Below, in pieces: positions 22,203 through 33,200 of a stretch of DNA of 64,000 bases (positions within the stretch are counted from its first letter, which is position 1; each line of letters starts with the position of its first letter). This DNA comes from Branchiostoma lanceolatum (taxonomy: Eukaryota; Chordata; Leptocardii; Amphioxiformes; Branchiostomatidae). A program made the position numbers and the translations under genes. The stretch spans positions 19,672,974 to 19,736,973 of the forward strand of contig NC_089724.1 in the NCBI RefSeq assembly GCF_035083965.1. Reading direction: 5' to 3'. Under the pieces are notes generated by a model. It was given only the letters and a program-made list of their open reading frames with translations. It did not search any database and had not been told where the DNA came from.

Positions 22203-22293
22203 TGCCCACTGTAGCCATTCGGGACTTGGCGAGTCAGGCGGTTCTACATCGTATCCAACTGGCTCTCTAAGTCCTGACCGGCTGCGGTGACTC
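22203..22293 (+). repeat. R-family repeat, copy C
   Basis: TGCCCACTGTAGCC, CGGGACTTGGCG, CAGGCGGTTCTA, ACTGGCTCTCTAAGTCCTGA, GCTGCGGTGACTC in the family order. Confidence 0.75.
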
Positions 22294-22576
22294 TCATCAG
22301 AGCTCGGTGCCTTCTTAAGAAAGGTGAGCCTGGAAAGTTACATAGTACGGTTTCGACAATTTGACTTTCTGGACATTTCTAACTTCGCTGAAAGACAACC
22401 TAGTCTCTCTCGCACGGAATACATATACAATCATTGAATGTAGTGTATTGAGGATAACTGTAAAGCATAGGGGACATACACCAAGTATTTCTAAACTAGA
22501 AAAATTATGGTATTGAGACCAATCTGTCAAATGAATAGAGGTATGATAAGTCAGTAGATTTTCACACCCTCCTTGT

Positions 22577-22650
22577 TGTCCATCCGGGATATAGAGGTGC
22601 AGTCGGCGTTTTAACTATCCCACTGGCCCTCTACGTCTTGGATGGCGTGC
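22577..22650 (+). repeat. R-family repeat, degenerate copy H
   Basis: CATCCGGGA, CAGTCGGCG, ACTATCCCACTGGCCCTCTA, then TCTTGGATGGCGTGC. The order fits the R family but only about half the positions agree. Confidence 0.4.
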
Positions 22651-23123
22651 AAAATGATTCCGCCATTATTCCATGTGTACAGTGTGAAGACATGAACACC
22701 CTTTTCTTTCCACTGGCGAAGCTCTCAAGAGTTTTATAGTGCTCATAAAAAGTCTAGTGACGCTTGGTCTGCAGCACAGCTTCATTTTCAAATCATGTTT
22801 TCAAGAATCATTTTTCCATACGATTCTAATCGAATTTAGAAGTAGGTCTCCTTCCTCGTGAAAGTTTTTTTTTTTTCAGAATGTTCCACCCGGTAGACTT
22901 GTGGGTCACATCAACCCCATGACTTGTAGTACAAGTAATCAAGCTTTTGCCAAACGAAAATTTTGTCACGAAACGCTTACCACAATCTGCGACCAAACGT
23001 CGAGCCTGAGAAAGTAGCAACTCGTACAGACAACAGAAAGATATCCGGGAAGAGGTGGCATACTATTCCTGTATTAACAGCGGAAACTTATGCGTGTAGT
23101 TACCATGAACATCTGTACGTTAG

Positions 23124-23366
23124 CCAGTATTTGTCGGTGAGAAGACATGGCGACAGCCAAGAAAGGAAGTGCCTAGATTTTGGATATGCGTTGAAATACA
23201 TTTCAAACACGGTTGATATACAATAAGATTTGTATACTTGTTGTCTGATCAAAAATATACAATAGAACGGCCATGCATCCTGACAGTATTTGTCGGTCAG
23301 AAGACATGGCGACAGCCAGCAAACGAGTGCATGGATTCCGGATGTGGGTTGAACTTGAAATACATA
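23124..23366 (+). repeat. Tandem duplication, ~158-base period
   Basis: 23124-23205 and 23283-23366 share CAGTATTTGTCGGT, AGAAGACATGGCGACAGCCA, GATTCCGGATGTG-like and TTGAAATACAT blocks. Each is followed by ACAGAACGGC-type sequence. No reading frame is conserved. Confidence 0.65.
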
Positions 23367-23693
23367 TTTTAAAAATAGTTACGCCAGGCTGGCTTCCGAC
23401 ATCGATAAACAACAGAACGGCGATCTTTGATTAATACAATCACTCATACAAATATGAACAACATTTTTTTAATCTCAAGAAGATACATGCATTTATCTTT
23501 GTGCCAAAACGCAACCAATTCTATTAAAAGAGCGAGCCTATGTGCTGTGATAAAAAGGCATTACGTTTTGACTAGATATCGTATGAAGAATGGATTTTAG
23601 TGAACTACGTGGGAGGATGAGTGATACAGCTTTGCATTTTTATGTAGGAAGTAAGGAATTCACTTTATGATGCTTTAACGAAACCACCGATGC

Positions 23694-23799
23694 ATGCCCA
23701 GCATTGCTCACTGTTGCCGGTCCGGACTTTGTGGGTCAGACGGTTCTATATCATGTCCTACTGGCTCTGAAAGTCCTGGTCAGCTGCGGTGCATGACTT
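23694..23799 (+). repeat. R-family repeat, copy D
   Basis: ATGCCCAGCATTGCTCACTG (a small internal insertion), CCGGACTTTGTGGG, CAGACGGTTCTATATC, CCTACTGGCTCTGAAAGTCC and CAGCTGCGGTGCATGACTT in family order. Confidence 0.7.
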
Positions 23800-24060
23800 A
23801 CACATGTTCCCATTTATTTATAGAGTTATATGGAATACTTACGACTGTACTTGTTCTGTGCACATTGTCAATATTTCAAAATGATCAATGGAAAGAAACA
23901 GCATAACATCGCACATGAGAGTCGTTAAAGCTCTCGCAAAGAGTTTCAAAAGCTTTAACAGCATTCTCATCGTGAAAGTATCAGAATCATAAACACCCTT
24001 ACGGATGCTGACATCTGGAGGTAAACACCGTTCAGAGCTAGCTGGCGACAATGCCGCATG

Positions 24061-24152
24061 ATGCCCACTGTGGTCAGTCTGGACCTCGTGGGACAGTCGG
24101 TTTGTACCAGATCCTACTGGCCCGCCAAGTCCTGATCGACTGTAGTGACTTA
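24061..24152 (+). repeat. R-family repeat, copy E
   Basis: ATGCCCACTGTGGTCAGTC, GGACCTCGTGGG, CAGTCGGTTTG, ATCCTACTGGCCCGCCAAG, TCCTGATCGACTGTAGTGAC. Several stem positions are mismatched here, so pairing is not strictly maintained. Confidence 0.7.
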
Positions 24153-24749
24153 CACTAAGTTACAGTGACCATTTCCCTCATTTTTTTATGGGGAGTGAGG
24201 GATGCCGAATGCTGAAGACGATTAAACATTGTATGATTTTGATATCATTCTGCAGCAACTAGTCAAATAGTTTGATAGCTTAGAGATATTTCAAGTACAC
24301 TTTGAATATAATTCCTTTACCTGTACTCTGTAACAAATATGCGTATAAATAGATATGTTTGTACCTGGAGCGAAGCAACATCGGTTAAGAAAGACTGTGT
24401 TGTTGGTAATTTTCACACTAGTAAGAGGACTAAAACATCATCTGAGAATCATTGGTCACAATGTGTAGTTTTATGAACGCTCCTCAATGATATGTCTTCC
24501 AATCCTTTACCTTCTGGTGTTCGTGGAGATACTGTCAAGAAACAGCAAGATATGGTCACGCGCGGAACAGCAGACAACGGATATGTACTTACCAATAACT
24601 CCCGCTTAACCAGAATATGCGTACATTCAAAACATGTTCTTTGTCAAATTCACAACTAATAGAGCATCTGTGCCCGGTCATTCCGGCGGTGTATAAACCA
24701 AGTTGGATGAAGACACATGTCGGTGCTGTAGTAGTGGCAGTGCCGAATC

Positions 24750-24805
24750 ATGCCTACTGTCAGTCGGTGGTAAGTCGGGACTTCGCCGGTCAGACGGTTC
24801 AGTCA
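24750..24805 (+). repeat. R-family repeat, truncated copy F
   Basis: Only the left half is present: ATGCCTACTGTCAGTCGG, GTCGGGACTTCGCCGG, CAGACGGTTCAGTC. The sequence after this is unrelated. Confidence 0.55.
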
Positions 24806-26930
24806 AAATGATTGCCATACCTCCCTGTTTTGTAATGAAAGTGCTGTCGCAAGTCGACACACTCCTTTTCCCAATCCCGACAGATTTGCGGCATTTCCCC
24901 ACCCCCACCCTCATCCGATCGCCACTCCCTCCTTAGAACATGTCGTCATTTCCTTTGGCCGCAGGTGCGATGCTTACGATTGGGGATCAATAATAAGTTC
25001 TCGGCCTCACTCAGAAATAAGGTGCACAATTCAAATTTATTTCAAGGCATAATTATATTCATTTTGTAATATGAAGCCTTTTACCAATATCGACCGGATT
25101 TCAAATCATTGATTCTCTTACTAGTGATTTCATTTTCAGTTAGACGTGTGTTAGCCCATTAATTCACCAGTAAGATGTTAGAAAAGGTTATCTACTAGCG
25201 ACTTTGGCAATTGTTAGCACAGGTAGATGTGCTTAACACGTGTATTGAATAAAATACTTTCTGAACTACTTTCCTGTCGATGTCCTTCTAAAGATAATTT
25301 AGGCAAATACTGGCGACAATAAACAACAAACATGAACTGTGATCAGAGCTGTTTGTGTTCCCCGTGCCACGAAATCCACGAAGACATTGTCAAAATTAGA
25401 TGTTTGATGAGAATTCCCTTCTATAAAGAACGTTCAGCAGAGCAAGTTGACCCGCACACTGGTCTCAGGTCGCAGTTTAATATGGTACAATTGTTTTTTT
25501 TCCTTCTCTCTCACCTAACGTTATTGGATATCGCCTGCAGAGTAATGGTCACAATGATTTGAATTTTGGTAAATGCTTCATGCCCCGATCGAGTTATGCA
25601 CCTTGTTTCTGGGTGAGCCGGGTGAGGCCAAGAACTTGCACGGCATGAACAAGTGATAGGCGCCTGTTTAACAATGGCCCTGTAATGTCTACTCTATAGA
25701 TGTTGAGCAGACACCAGCTGAAGCGAAAAGCTATTCGGACACACCTTATATGTCAACGTTGAAGAGACCGCGGAACTTTCACAACTTATTGACTGCGTCA
25801 TTTTCAAACACGTGCTCGTTCATTTTGAATCCAACCGTTGCGGATTAGTCAGCAATTCAAGTCTTTATTTACCCTATTCTCTAGCCGAGTTCTTCAACTC
25901 ATCATACTGTACATGATCCTATGCACAGCTGAATTTACCTGTGCTCTAGACAAGTCCCGTGCGATAGCTTAGCGATGCAGACGTCGGGTAAAGTACATGC
26001 TCACTTGTGAACAGCGGCTTGCGGGTCCAGTCGGTAGAAAGAGATTTCCTACTGGCCTGCCAAGTCGGTGCTCACATGAGCAGCTCGCATCCATATACAT
26101 GTATACGGCTCATCTAGATGAAAAATCATTATTGAAGAGACAGTTCTCATGAGTGCCTTTCAGCTGTAGGGAAAGGGATATCAATATCAAGCTCTTTTAT
26201 TGAAAATCAGTATGATGGTGTCTTTCAGTAATAATAAGTTGAATTTCAATCATGTGACAGAAGGTCACAGAACAATGGAATACAAAAATGCTTATTTCAA
26301 GAAATTGAAATTATTATAACGTTACAAGATTTCTTACTAGACAAGATAGAAATGTGTCAGCTGAAAGTAAACGAAAAGAACGGTCTGGACAGGAGAGAAA
26401 AGCTGTGCTCAGTTGTCAGTAGGAACTTAGAAAAGCAGTTGGCAGTGTATATTTCCCCAACTGGCTTTCTTTGTTTTTGTTGGAATGAGTGACTTGCATC
26501 GCTTTCATCATAGTCAGATTCCGACAAATAACGCGCCGTCCGAATGTCACAGTGAATGCATCCGATTCATACTGATTTGTAACAAATCAAACGACTTTAA
26601 AGAAGCGCTGGTTGTGATATAGCGCTTTGCATGTGCTTCTCTTTTATATCCAAAATAAGGAAGATAGCCGAAGATCCTTGCTCAGACATCTTCAGTACAT
26701 GAATATAAACTGATAGAGGGCGCTTTTCAGTTTACTAACATCTGTTTGAATCCGTATGATTTGAAATCTTTGAAATCTTTATCATACATACCACGCTCGC
26801 AGACTCTAGATGATAGAGTCTGAATTAAAATGGTATTTACATATGTAAAACATTGAGTACTTGTATTTTTTTAACTTTGCTCATATAACGTTATATAAGC
26901 GAATATAGCCAACTAGTCTAATTATACTCT
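24806..26930. other. Gene-free spacer upstream of PUF60
   Basis: AT-rich, with no exon or protein I recognise. Apart from R copy G, I see no repeat structure. Confidence 0.5.
26021..26075 (+). repeat. R-family repeat, right-half copy G
   Basis: GCGGGTCCAGTCGGTAG, then TTTCCTACTGGCCTGCCAAG and TCGGTGCTCACATGAG, matching the right part of the family. The left part is lost. Confidence 0.45.
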
Positions 26931-26937
26931 ATATACT

Positions 26938-26970
26938 CAAGGAGGTTATATAGACTCTGTAACCTCCTTG
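26938..26970. mobile_element. 33-base micro-palindrome with 7-base target duplication, copy 1
   Basis: Arms CAAGGAGGTTA and TAACCTCCTTG enclose an 11-base centre beginning TATAGA. The adjoining 7 bases on both sides are identical, ATATACT (26931-26937, 26971-26977). Shares arms and TATATAGA core with 41229-41260. Its size, ends and perfect duplication indicate insertion as a unit. It is too short to code for anything. Confidence 0.8.
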
Positions 26971-26977
26971 ATATACT

Positions 26978-27208
26978 GAAGGCGCTTCCTTGGCTTGATA
27001 GTGCTATAAATATCACAATAACAATATAACTTAAACTTCTTTCGATGTAAACTCCGTAACAAAGTTTAACGATATCAATATTGGATTTATAGTTATTAGT
27101 ATACTACTGTTTTGGGCTCTCCCCAGCTTGGTGACCGCTTGTAACCTCAAACATCCGGGTACTTCGGTGCCAGTTCCACGTGATCAAACTGCGGTGCAGG
27201 AAGCTGAG
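26978..27208 (+). promoter_or_regulatory. Proximal promoter / 5' UTR of PUF60
   Basis: 231 bases up to the PUF60 ATG. The last 90 bases are GC-richer than the AT-rich spacer before. No clear TATA or CCAAT box is placed with confidence. Confidence 0.35.
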
Positions 27209-30200
27209 ATGGCAGCCACTATGGACGCGAGCTCTCAGCTACCAAACGGCGATGTTAAACAGGTAAAAATGAACCATGATCTCTCAGAGTCTGCATAAAT
27301 ACACGTAGCAGGTATTCGTTGTCGTTATGAGTGCACGCTCGACTTATTTCGATGAAAAATCGTGGAATGTTTCAACTGTTCCCTCGTCTTCAGGACTGCG
27401 TGTCCGCCATTTTTTCTTTGACTAATGATTCGCGAGAACCTTCCAAATTATTTGCAGAAAACATTTCTGCACAATTTCACAACTACCATCCTTTTTATCT
27501 GAGCACGAATTCCTCAAGAATCTTAGGTATCCCGTGACAGATTGCAGTAATGAGTGGATCACGCAGGAAGAAAGGATAGATATTTTTGGCACGATAAATT
27601 TCTCGGCGTCGCAGTAAACGGCGGCACCATTCCAAGCCGGACTGCCGAAAATGGCCACGCATCAGGCATGCGAAATGTGGACGTGAGTTATGTGAAGAAC
27701 GTGTTGTTCAACACCGTAACTCCTCCTACGTGCCTGGAAATCTTAACGTTTACAGTTTATTTGCGAAGTGCCATGTTTGAGTTTCTGTGTGGTAACGGTT
27801 TACACATGTAACGTTATTTTGCTGTGCATGTGCCTCACAAAGGATATTTGTGAGGGAATGGAGGGGTGGGGGTTCGCGATGCCGAGTATTAAAGTAAATA
27901 ATGTCCTTGGTCGTTCTATCTGTGAAGATGTTCCCTTTAATCCACATTTTTGGACAAGGTTATCTTATTTTACATGGTACCTGATCCAAAAGTCCCTAGC
28001 ATATATAATTCAGTGCATGCATGATTATTCCTCAAGATATAGCAAGTATAACGCTAAGACTTTGGACTAAATGTAAAATTCATATATTAAGACATAACGT
28101 TAGACTGTAAAGAACATGGATTAGTCAAAATTATATTTTGATTACAATTTTTATCATCTTATTGATTAGAATTATTGATAAATTATGAACCTTTACTGTA
28201 AAATATGAGAGGGTAAGAAAATGCAGTGTTGAGCAAGGTCTGACTCTGAACTTGACTGAAGACAGGAGAGACTAGGATAGTGATTATGATGACAACTAGA
28301 AGCCCAAAGGAAAATTCATTGGATCAGTGTTTCCGCCAGACCGCGACTGAGAGGCCGTCCACTTGGGGAGGGCCCTACCGCGAAAATAAAGTGACCGTAC
28401 CGCGAAAATTAACTGACCGTACCGCGAAAATTAATTGACCGTACCGCGAAAATTAATTAACTAGGAAAAGTAACTGAATGTTGTGATCCGAAAAGACTTT
28501 GTTAATTTTTCCAAATCAATTTGTTACGAAGGTCGCTATAATACTGCTTCAATCGTCACAAAATGCGATCTATATTGACCAGAAACTTCTGAAGTGTAAA
28601 GGGGATCTCCCGCCATGTGACATCATGCCGTCAACCAATCAGAGCACAGGTTTTGTGACGCAGACCAATCAGCGCTCAGAACCTTGCATATCAATGAGCT
28701 TAAAAACATGGCGGACGGCCCAGGACTCGAGCGAGCGTCATGACTTATGTGAATTCATAGCGAAAATACGATTTATCTACGGTGCATACGGAGAATTTTC
28801 ACGGAAAAATATTCAAAGGAATATATATTGTGTCGAATACGGCCAGAAATGAAGGCGAACCGCGGCAAATCACGACGTAGAGGCTGAAATGCACGGGCGA
28901 AATTCTTGTTTTCTTCGATGACTTTCTTAGATTGAGTCTTGAAAAACGGGTTTTTAATGAGATCACCGTATGCCAAAGGCACCGACACCGATTCTTCGCA
29001 AGCATAACAATAGCAACAAACAAAAGAGTGTGAATGTCCAACGATATAGAGCGTCCCCACGCCCGCAGTAACAAAGAAAAACAAAGAAATTATGCCGACC
29101 TCTCGTATTTTTTCCCCCGATTTCTCGGCATTTAGTTTGTCTTTTTTTAAAAAGAGGACGGCCTCTGTCTAAGTTCAGGCCGTCCAAAGCGACACAAGGC
29201 CGTCATTTGACGGGAAGACGCCCCTCTGGCGGAAACACTGCATTGGATCATTGTGAGAATTCACTGCTTGTATTTAGCCCTTCTTTAGATTGTGGTTAGT
29301 GTAATGCTGAAAATTCACTTTTGTTTAAAAAATAATAATACCACCTATTAATTTAATGTTACTAGTATTTTGTCAGAAATAAGACATTCACATACGTAGG
29401 TTCAAGCTAACTAACAAGTGACTTTGAAAAGAAGTAGACTTTGCCATTTGGTTAACTTTGCACTTTCATCATCCCACAGAATGGAGATGGTGAGCCCCTG
29501 TCAAAGAAGATCAAGACAGAAGATATAAAAGGTAAAGCTGTCTTGCTGTGTAATGTTTTTACTTACACAATGCTTCTTATCTTGGCCATGCATGTCTTGC
29601 GCTCAATGCACCAAGTCTGTACCAGTGCTAACCAAGTAGAGATACCATTGTATATGCTAGACCAGATAAGGAAGGGAGGACATCAACCAAAAGATTTAAA
29701 CCTTTTTGCCAGGATTAGGTGAACTTTCTTCTATGTCAATATTTTGGCTTTTCCCAACCAAAATGTTCCATGCTTTATCTTCTCTCCTTATAAGGTTTTT
29801 TACAGGAGGAACATGAACAACTTTAAACCTGAAGAGGGAAAGCCATTGAAACCTGAAGGATTTGTCAGGTTGTTCGCAGGTTTGGTTGTTGACCCATTTT
29901 GGCTTGTTGGAAGTCCTTGTTCCAACCTCAGCAGCGGGCTCATGTTTCTTGGAATGTGTGAAATGGGATGACTGGCTGTAGCATACCTAACTCACTTCAC
30001 AAGGTAGTGTGTGGATCTCCTCTGTGTTGGCAGTTCGTAGCAGCTTGTTTGCACTGTTTCTATTTGTGACCTCTATCCATGGTCTGCTGTGTCATCTTAT
30101 CAATGTGGATACATCTTGCTCGGAGATTTTTTTTCTCTGTTTTTGAGTTTCTGTAGAGCGTACGGTCGGAGCCATGTTGTCGTGGGGTTTTCCGACACCA

Positions 30201-33200
30201 AGGCTTCTCGAAGACTTGCTGAAAGGTAACAGTAGTGAACTGTAATAGAGCATGTGTGCCTCCAAAAGTGATTACATCATAATGCTGTGAAGAAACTGTC
30301 ATGGTGTCATGGCTATGCCAGGGGTTTTGTGTGGTTCACTCCAGAACCCATAGGGTAGAGCCCTTATTGTGTTAGGCCATGACAGTTTCTCCTATATTGG
30401 ATAGTCTAAATAGTGCTAACTGCTTTAGGACAGTGCAACTTATGCTCGTTAAGCCAGTGCCCAATAGAATGGCCCACACACTTAGTTATAGATGGGGCCC
30501 TGGCTTCTCGAGTGTAAGCAGGGTGGTATAGAGTACTGTCTAGGTTGTGCAGTTTTTATGTTTTCCAGGTTATATGCACTAAGGGTACTTAGGTATCTCC
30601 ATGTACTAACCATGTTTTTCTTCTTTCCAGTTCTTTCTTGTTTCTCCTGCAGGTGCATGCACAACTCAAGGAATTCTAGGTTCCTCAGTTGTCAGAGTCA
30701 GCAAGCATAGTACCTGGGACAAGTTTATGGTTGATGCTATATAGCATCTCTGCTTATATTAGTATTCTTCCTTACTGTGTTGATACTATACTATAGGCTA
30801 AAGTGCTGTTGTTGGGTGAATGCTGTCAGTGCTTGAGTGATTGTTGTTTGGTTCCAAGAAACATGAAGCTGAAGCTTGCAGGTCCTCCCTTCCACAGGAT
30901 TGTTAGTAGTGGGCAGTCAGCCTGCATGAACCTGCCATGTTAACAGGGCTTTTTTGTTTCTCTTTCTTCTTTTTCTCTTGTTTGTTGCCACAAAGATCAG
31001 ATGGTAGAACGAACGCGAGGTTTGACGTATGACGTTGGGTGACGCCCGCCAATGCGGCGAACAGCGGGCAACACAACAGCTCCAATCCACCGCCATGCCA
31101 CTCCACATCTTAGGTTCCCTGTCATCGCCATTTTCAGACTGTAGTCCATTTTTATCGTTACCTAGCACTGTTCGTGTCTAGACAAACCATAACTGTTGAC
31201 AGGGATAAAAGATATGTTCTGTTTTTATTGAGTCCTAAAGCTGAGGCCACTATAGATGCGTTATTTGCTTGTCATTTTAAATTATGGGAGCCATCATTTC
31301 AAGTAAGGGCGAAGAATTGATAAGTCCATCTACAGCAAACCCCAACCCGTGATTCGTGCTCAACTTGTTAGATATTTGGGGAGGGGCAGTACTTTTCTTT
31401 GGGGAGTGAAGAAGTCTCAAAATAGAAGTTTGCATGTCTATGTGGAATCAAGGGCTCGCTTGAAATCTGCCATACTATGAATAGCTGTGACATGGCTTAT
31501 TTGTGTAAATGTTGAGGGAAGTGGGAGGTGGCATAGAGCCCTTTGCGACCACTAACTGATGCATTTTGTCTCCCCTTCCTGTCTTTTTCTCTTGTGTATT
31601 TTTGTATGATGTAGTAATAACCCAGCAGGAGTGACACCATGTGGACCGGATGGCGCGCTCATGCTTCATATGGCGCATCCGCCCTTTATGTTGGCCGCTA
31701 TGGCCGCCGGGACCGCGATGGGTAACACAACGGAGAAGAAGGTTTTGTGTTAGCTCTTCCCAGTGTCAAAGTGTCTCTTGTCCTCTACATACAGCATATT
31801 CCACACACACATTGCCAGGCAAAGTAAACTAAATAAAACCATCTGAAATCAATTTCTCATAGGCAAAGCTTTTCATTCTTGAGCTCTCTTCTATCTCCGA
31901 CTTTGTTTTTTTGTTGCCTTTTAAAGATTTTGTGGAAGTTTGACTCAGCTTCACATTTCTTTAACTTCAATATTAAAGGTTAACTCTGAAGAGAGTAATA
32001 GACTGTTTGTGTTCAAATCTCCAATTACACAAAATAATGGGGACACGCACACGTTCAAACACATAGATCTGTGTCTGCCAATCAAAATAACACTCTCTCC
32101 CTGTACTTGAAAAGGCAGACACATTTAGGTGGTAATTTAAGGAACTAAGGAGACTTATTCATGGTTTCAGGAGATGAAGGAAAGGGAAAGGCCCCTGGGC
32201 TACCACCACTGACCAAAGACCAACAAGAGGCAGTGACAAAGGCAAAGAAATATGCTATGGAGCAGAGCATCAAAAGTGTGCTAGTGAAACAGACCATCGC
32301 ACACCAGCAGCAGGTATAGTAACATCTCTGTTGTTCAGAGAGTGGTGGTGAAATGGTGCATTTTGTTTTCAGTTGATTAAAGACAAGTAGATTATAGAGT
32401 AAGGTCATTTGTTAGGTTCTTAAGTCAATGTAGATGTATGCAACAGGCATTGAAAGAATCATGATCATGCTGTTCTAACAATGATATGTCGACACCAGTC
32501 TTTACATATGCAGTCTGAGTCAGTGTTTTCCACTACAACCCATATACCTTTATATTCTAATCATACAAATGTACCATTTGTTTCTGGAGACTTTTGCCTG
32601 TTGTTTGTATAGATGCACATTTGGTCTTTTCTTAATTTCTAGTCTTTATTGTTCTTCAGCAAATGACCAACTTACAGATTGCAGCCCAGAGACAAAGAGC
32701 CTTGGCCCTTATGTGCAGGTCAGTACATGGGTTGAACAGGTCTGAAAAGACTCTCATTGTTCATGACATTTGTCAGTGTTTCATTGTCTGTTATATTTTG
32801 TCACAATCTGAAGACTATCTTTTCCACTCCACATGTCTAATTGTGTTCAACCTAACATGTTCTTATAGAATCTATGTTGGATCCATCTACTACGAGTTGC
32901 GGGAGGATACTCTGAAGCAGGCCTTTAGCCCATTTGGTCCCATCAAGAACATAGACCTGTCGTGGGACCCACTGACCATGAAGCACAAGGGCTATGCCTT
33001 CATTGAGTACGAGATCCCTGAAGCTGCCCAGCTGGCTCTGGAGCAGATGAATGGGGTGATGTTAGGTGGCAGAAATATCAAGGTATGGGGTTGACCCTGG
33101 TAAACAAGTTCATCAACAGATTTGCCCAGCGTCACTGAAGAAGGGCAGTGGATGCTACCTGAAATGTCTTGACTGTTTCCAACATCTATCCAGCTTGAGT

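Noticed and set aside
19756..24805. R-family repeats as exons of one gene
   Set aside because: Reading frames differ among copies, stops occur in every frame, and splice sites do not recur at fixed places.
29744..29971. 75-codon open frame in PUF60 intron 2
   Set aside because: No splice fit to PUF60, no recognisable protein; the Lys-Pro-Glu pattern comes from a short internal repeat.
30960..31125. Third GC-rich island in PUF60 intron 2 as an exon
   Set aside because: The pyrimidine tract and AAAG acceptor are good, but the PUF60 frame meets TGA after 14 codons. The ATG-led frame (MTLGDARQ...) ends at a poor donor GTTCCC. Kept only as a remark.
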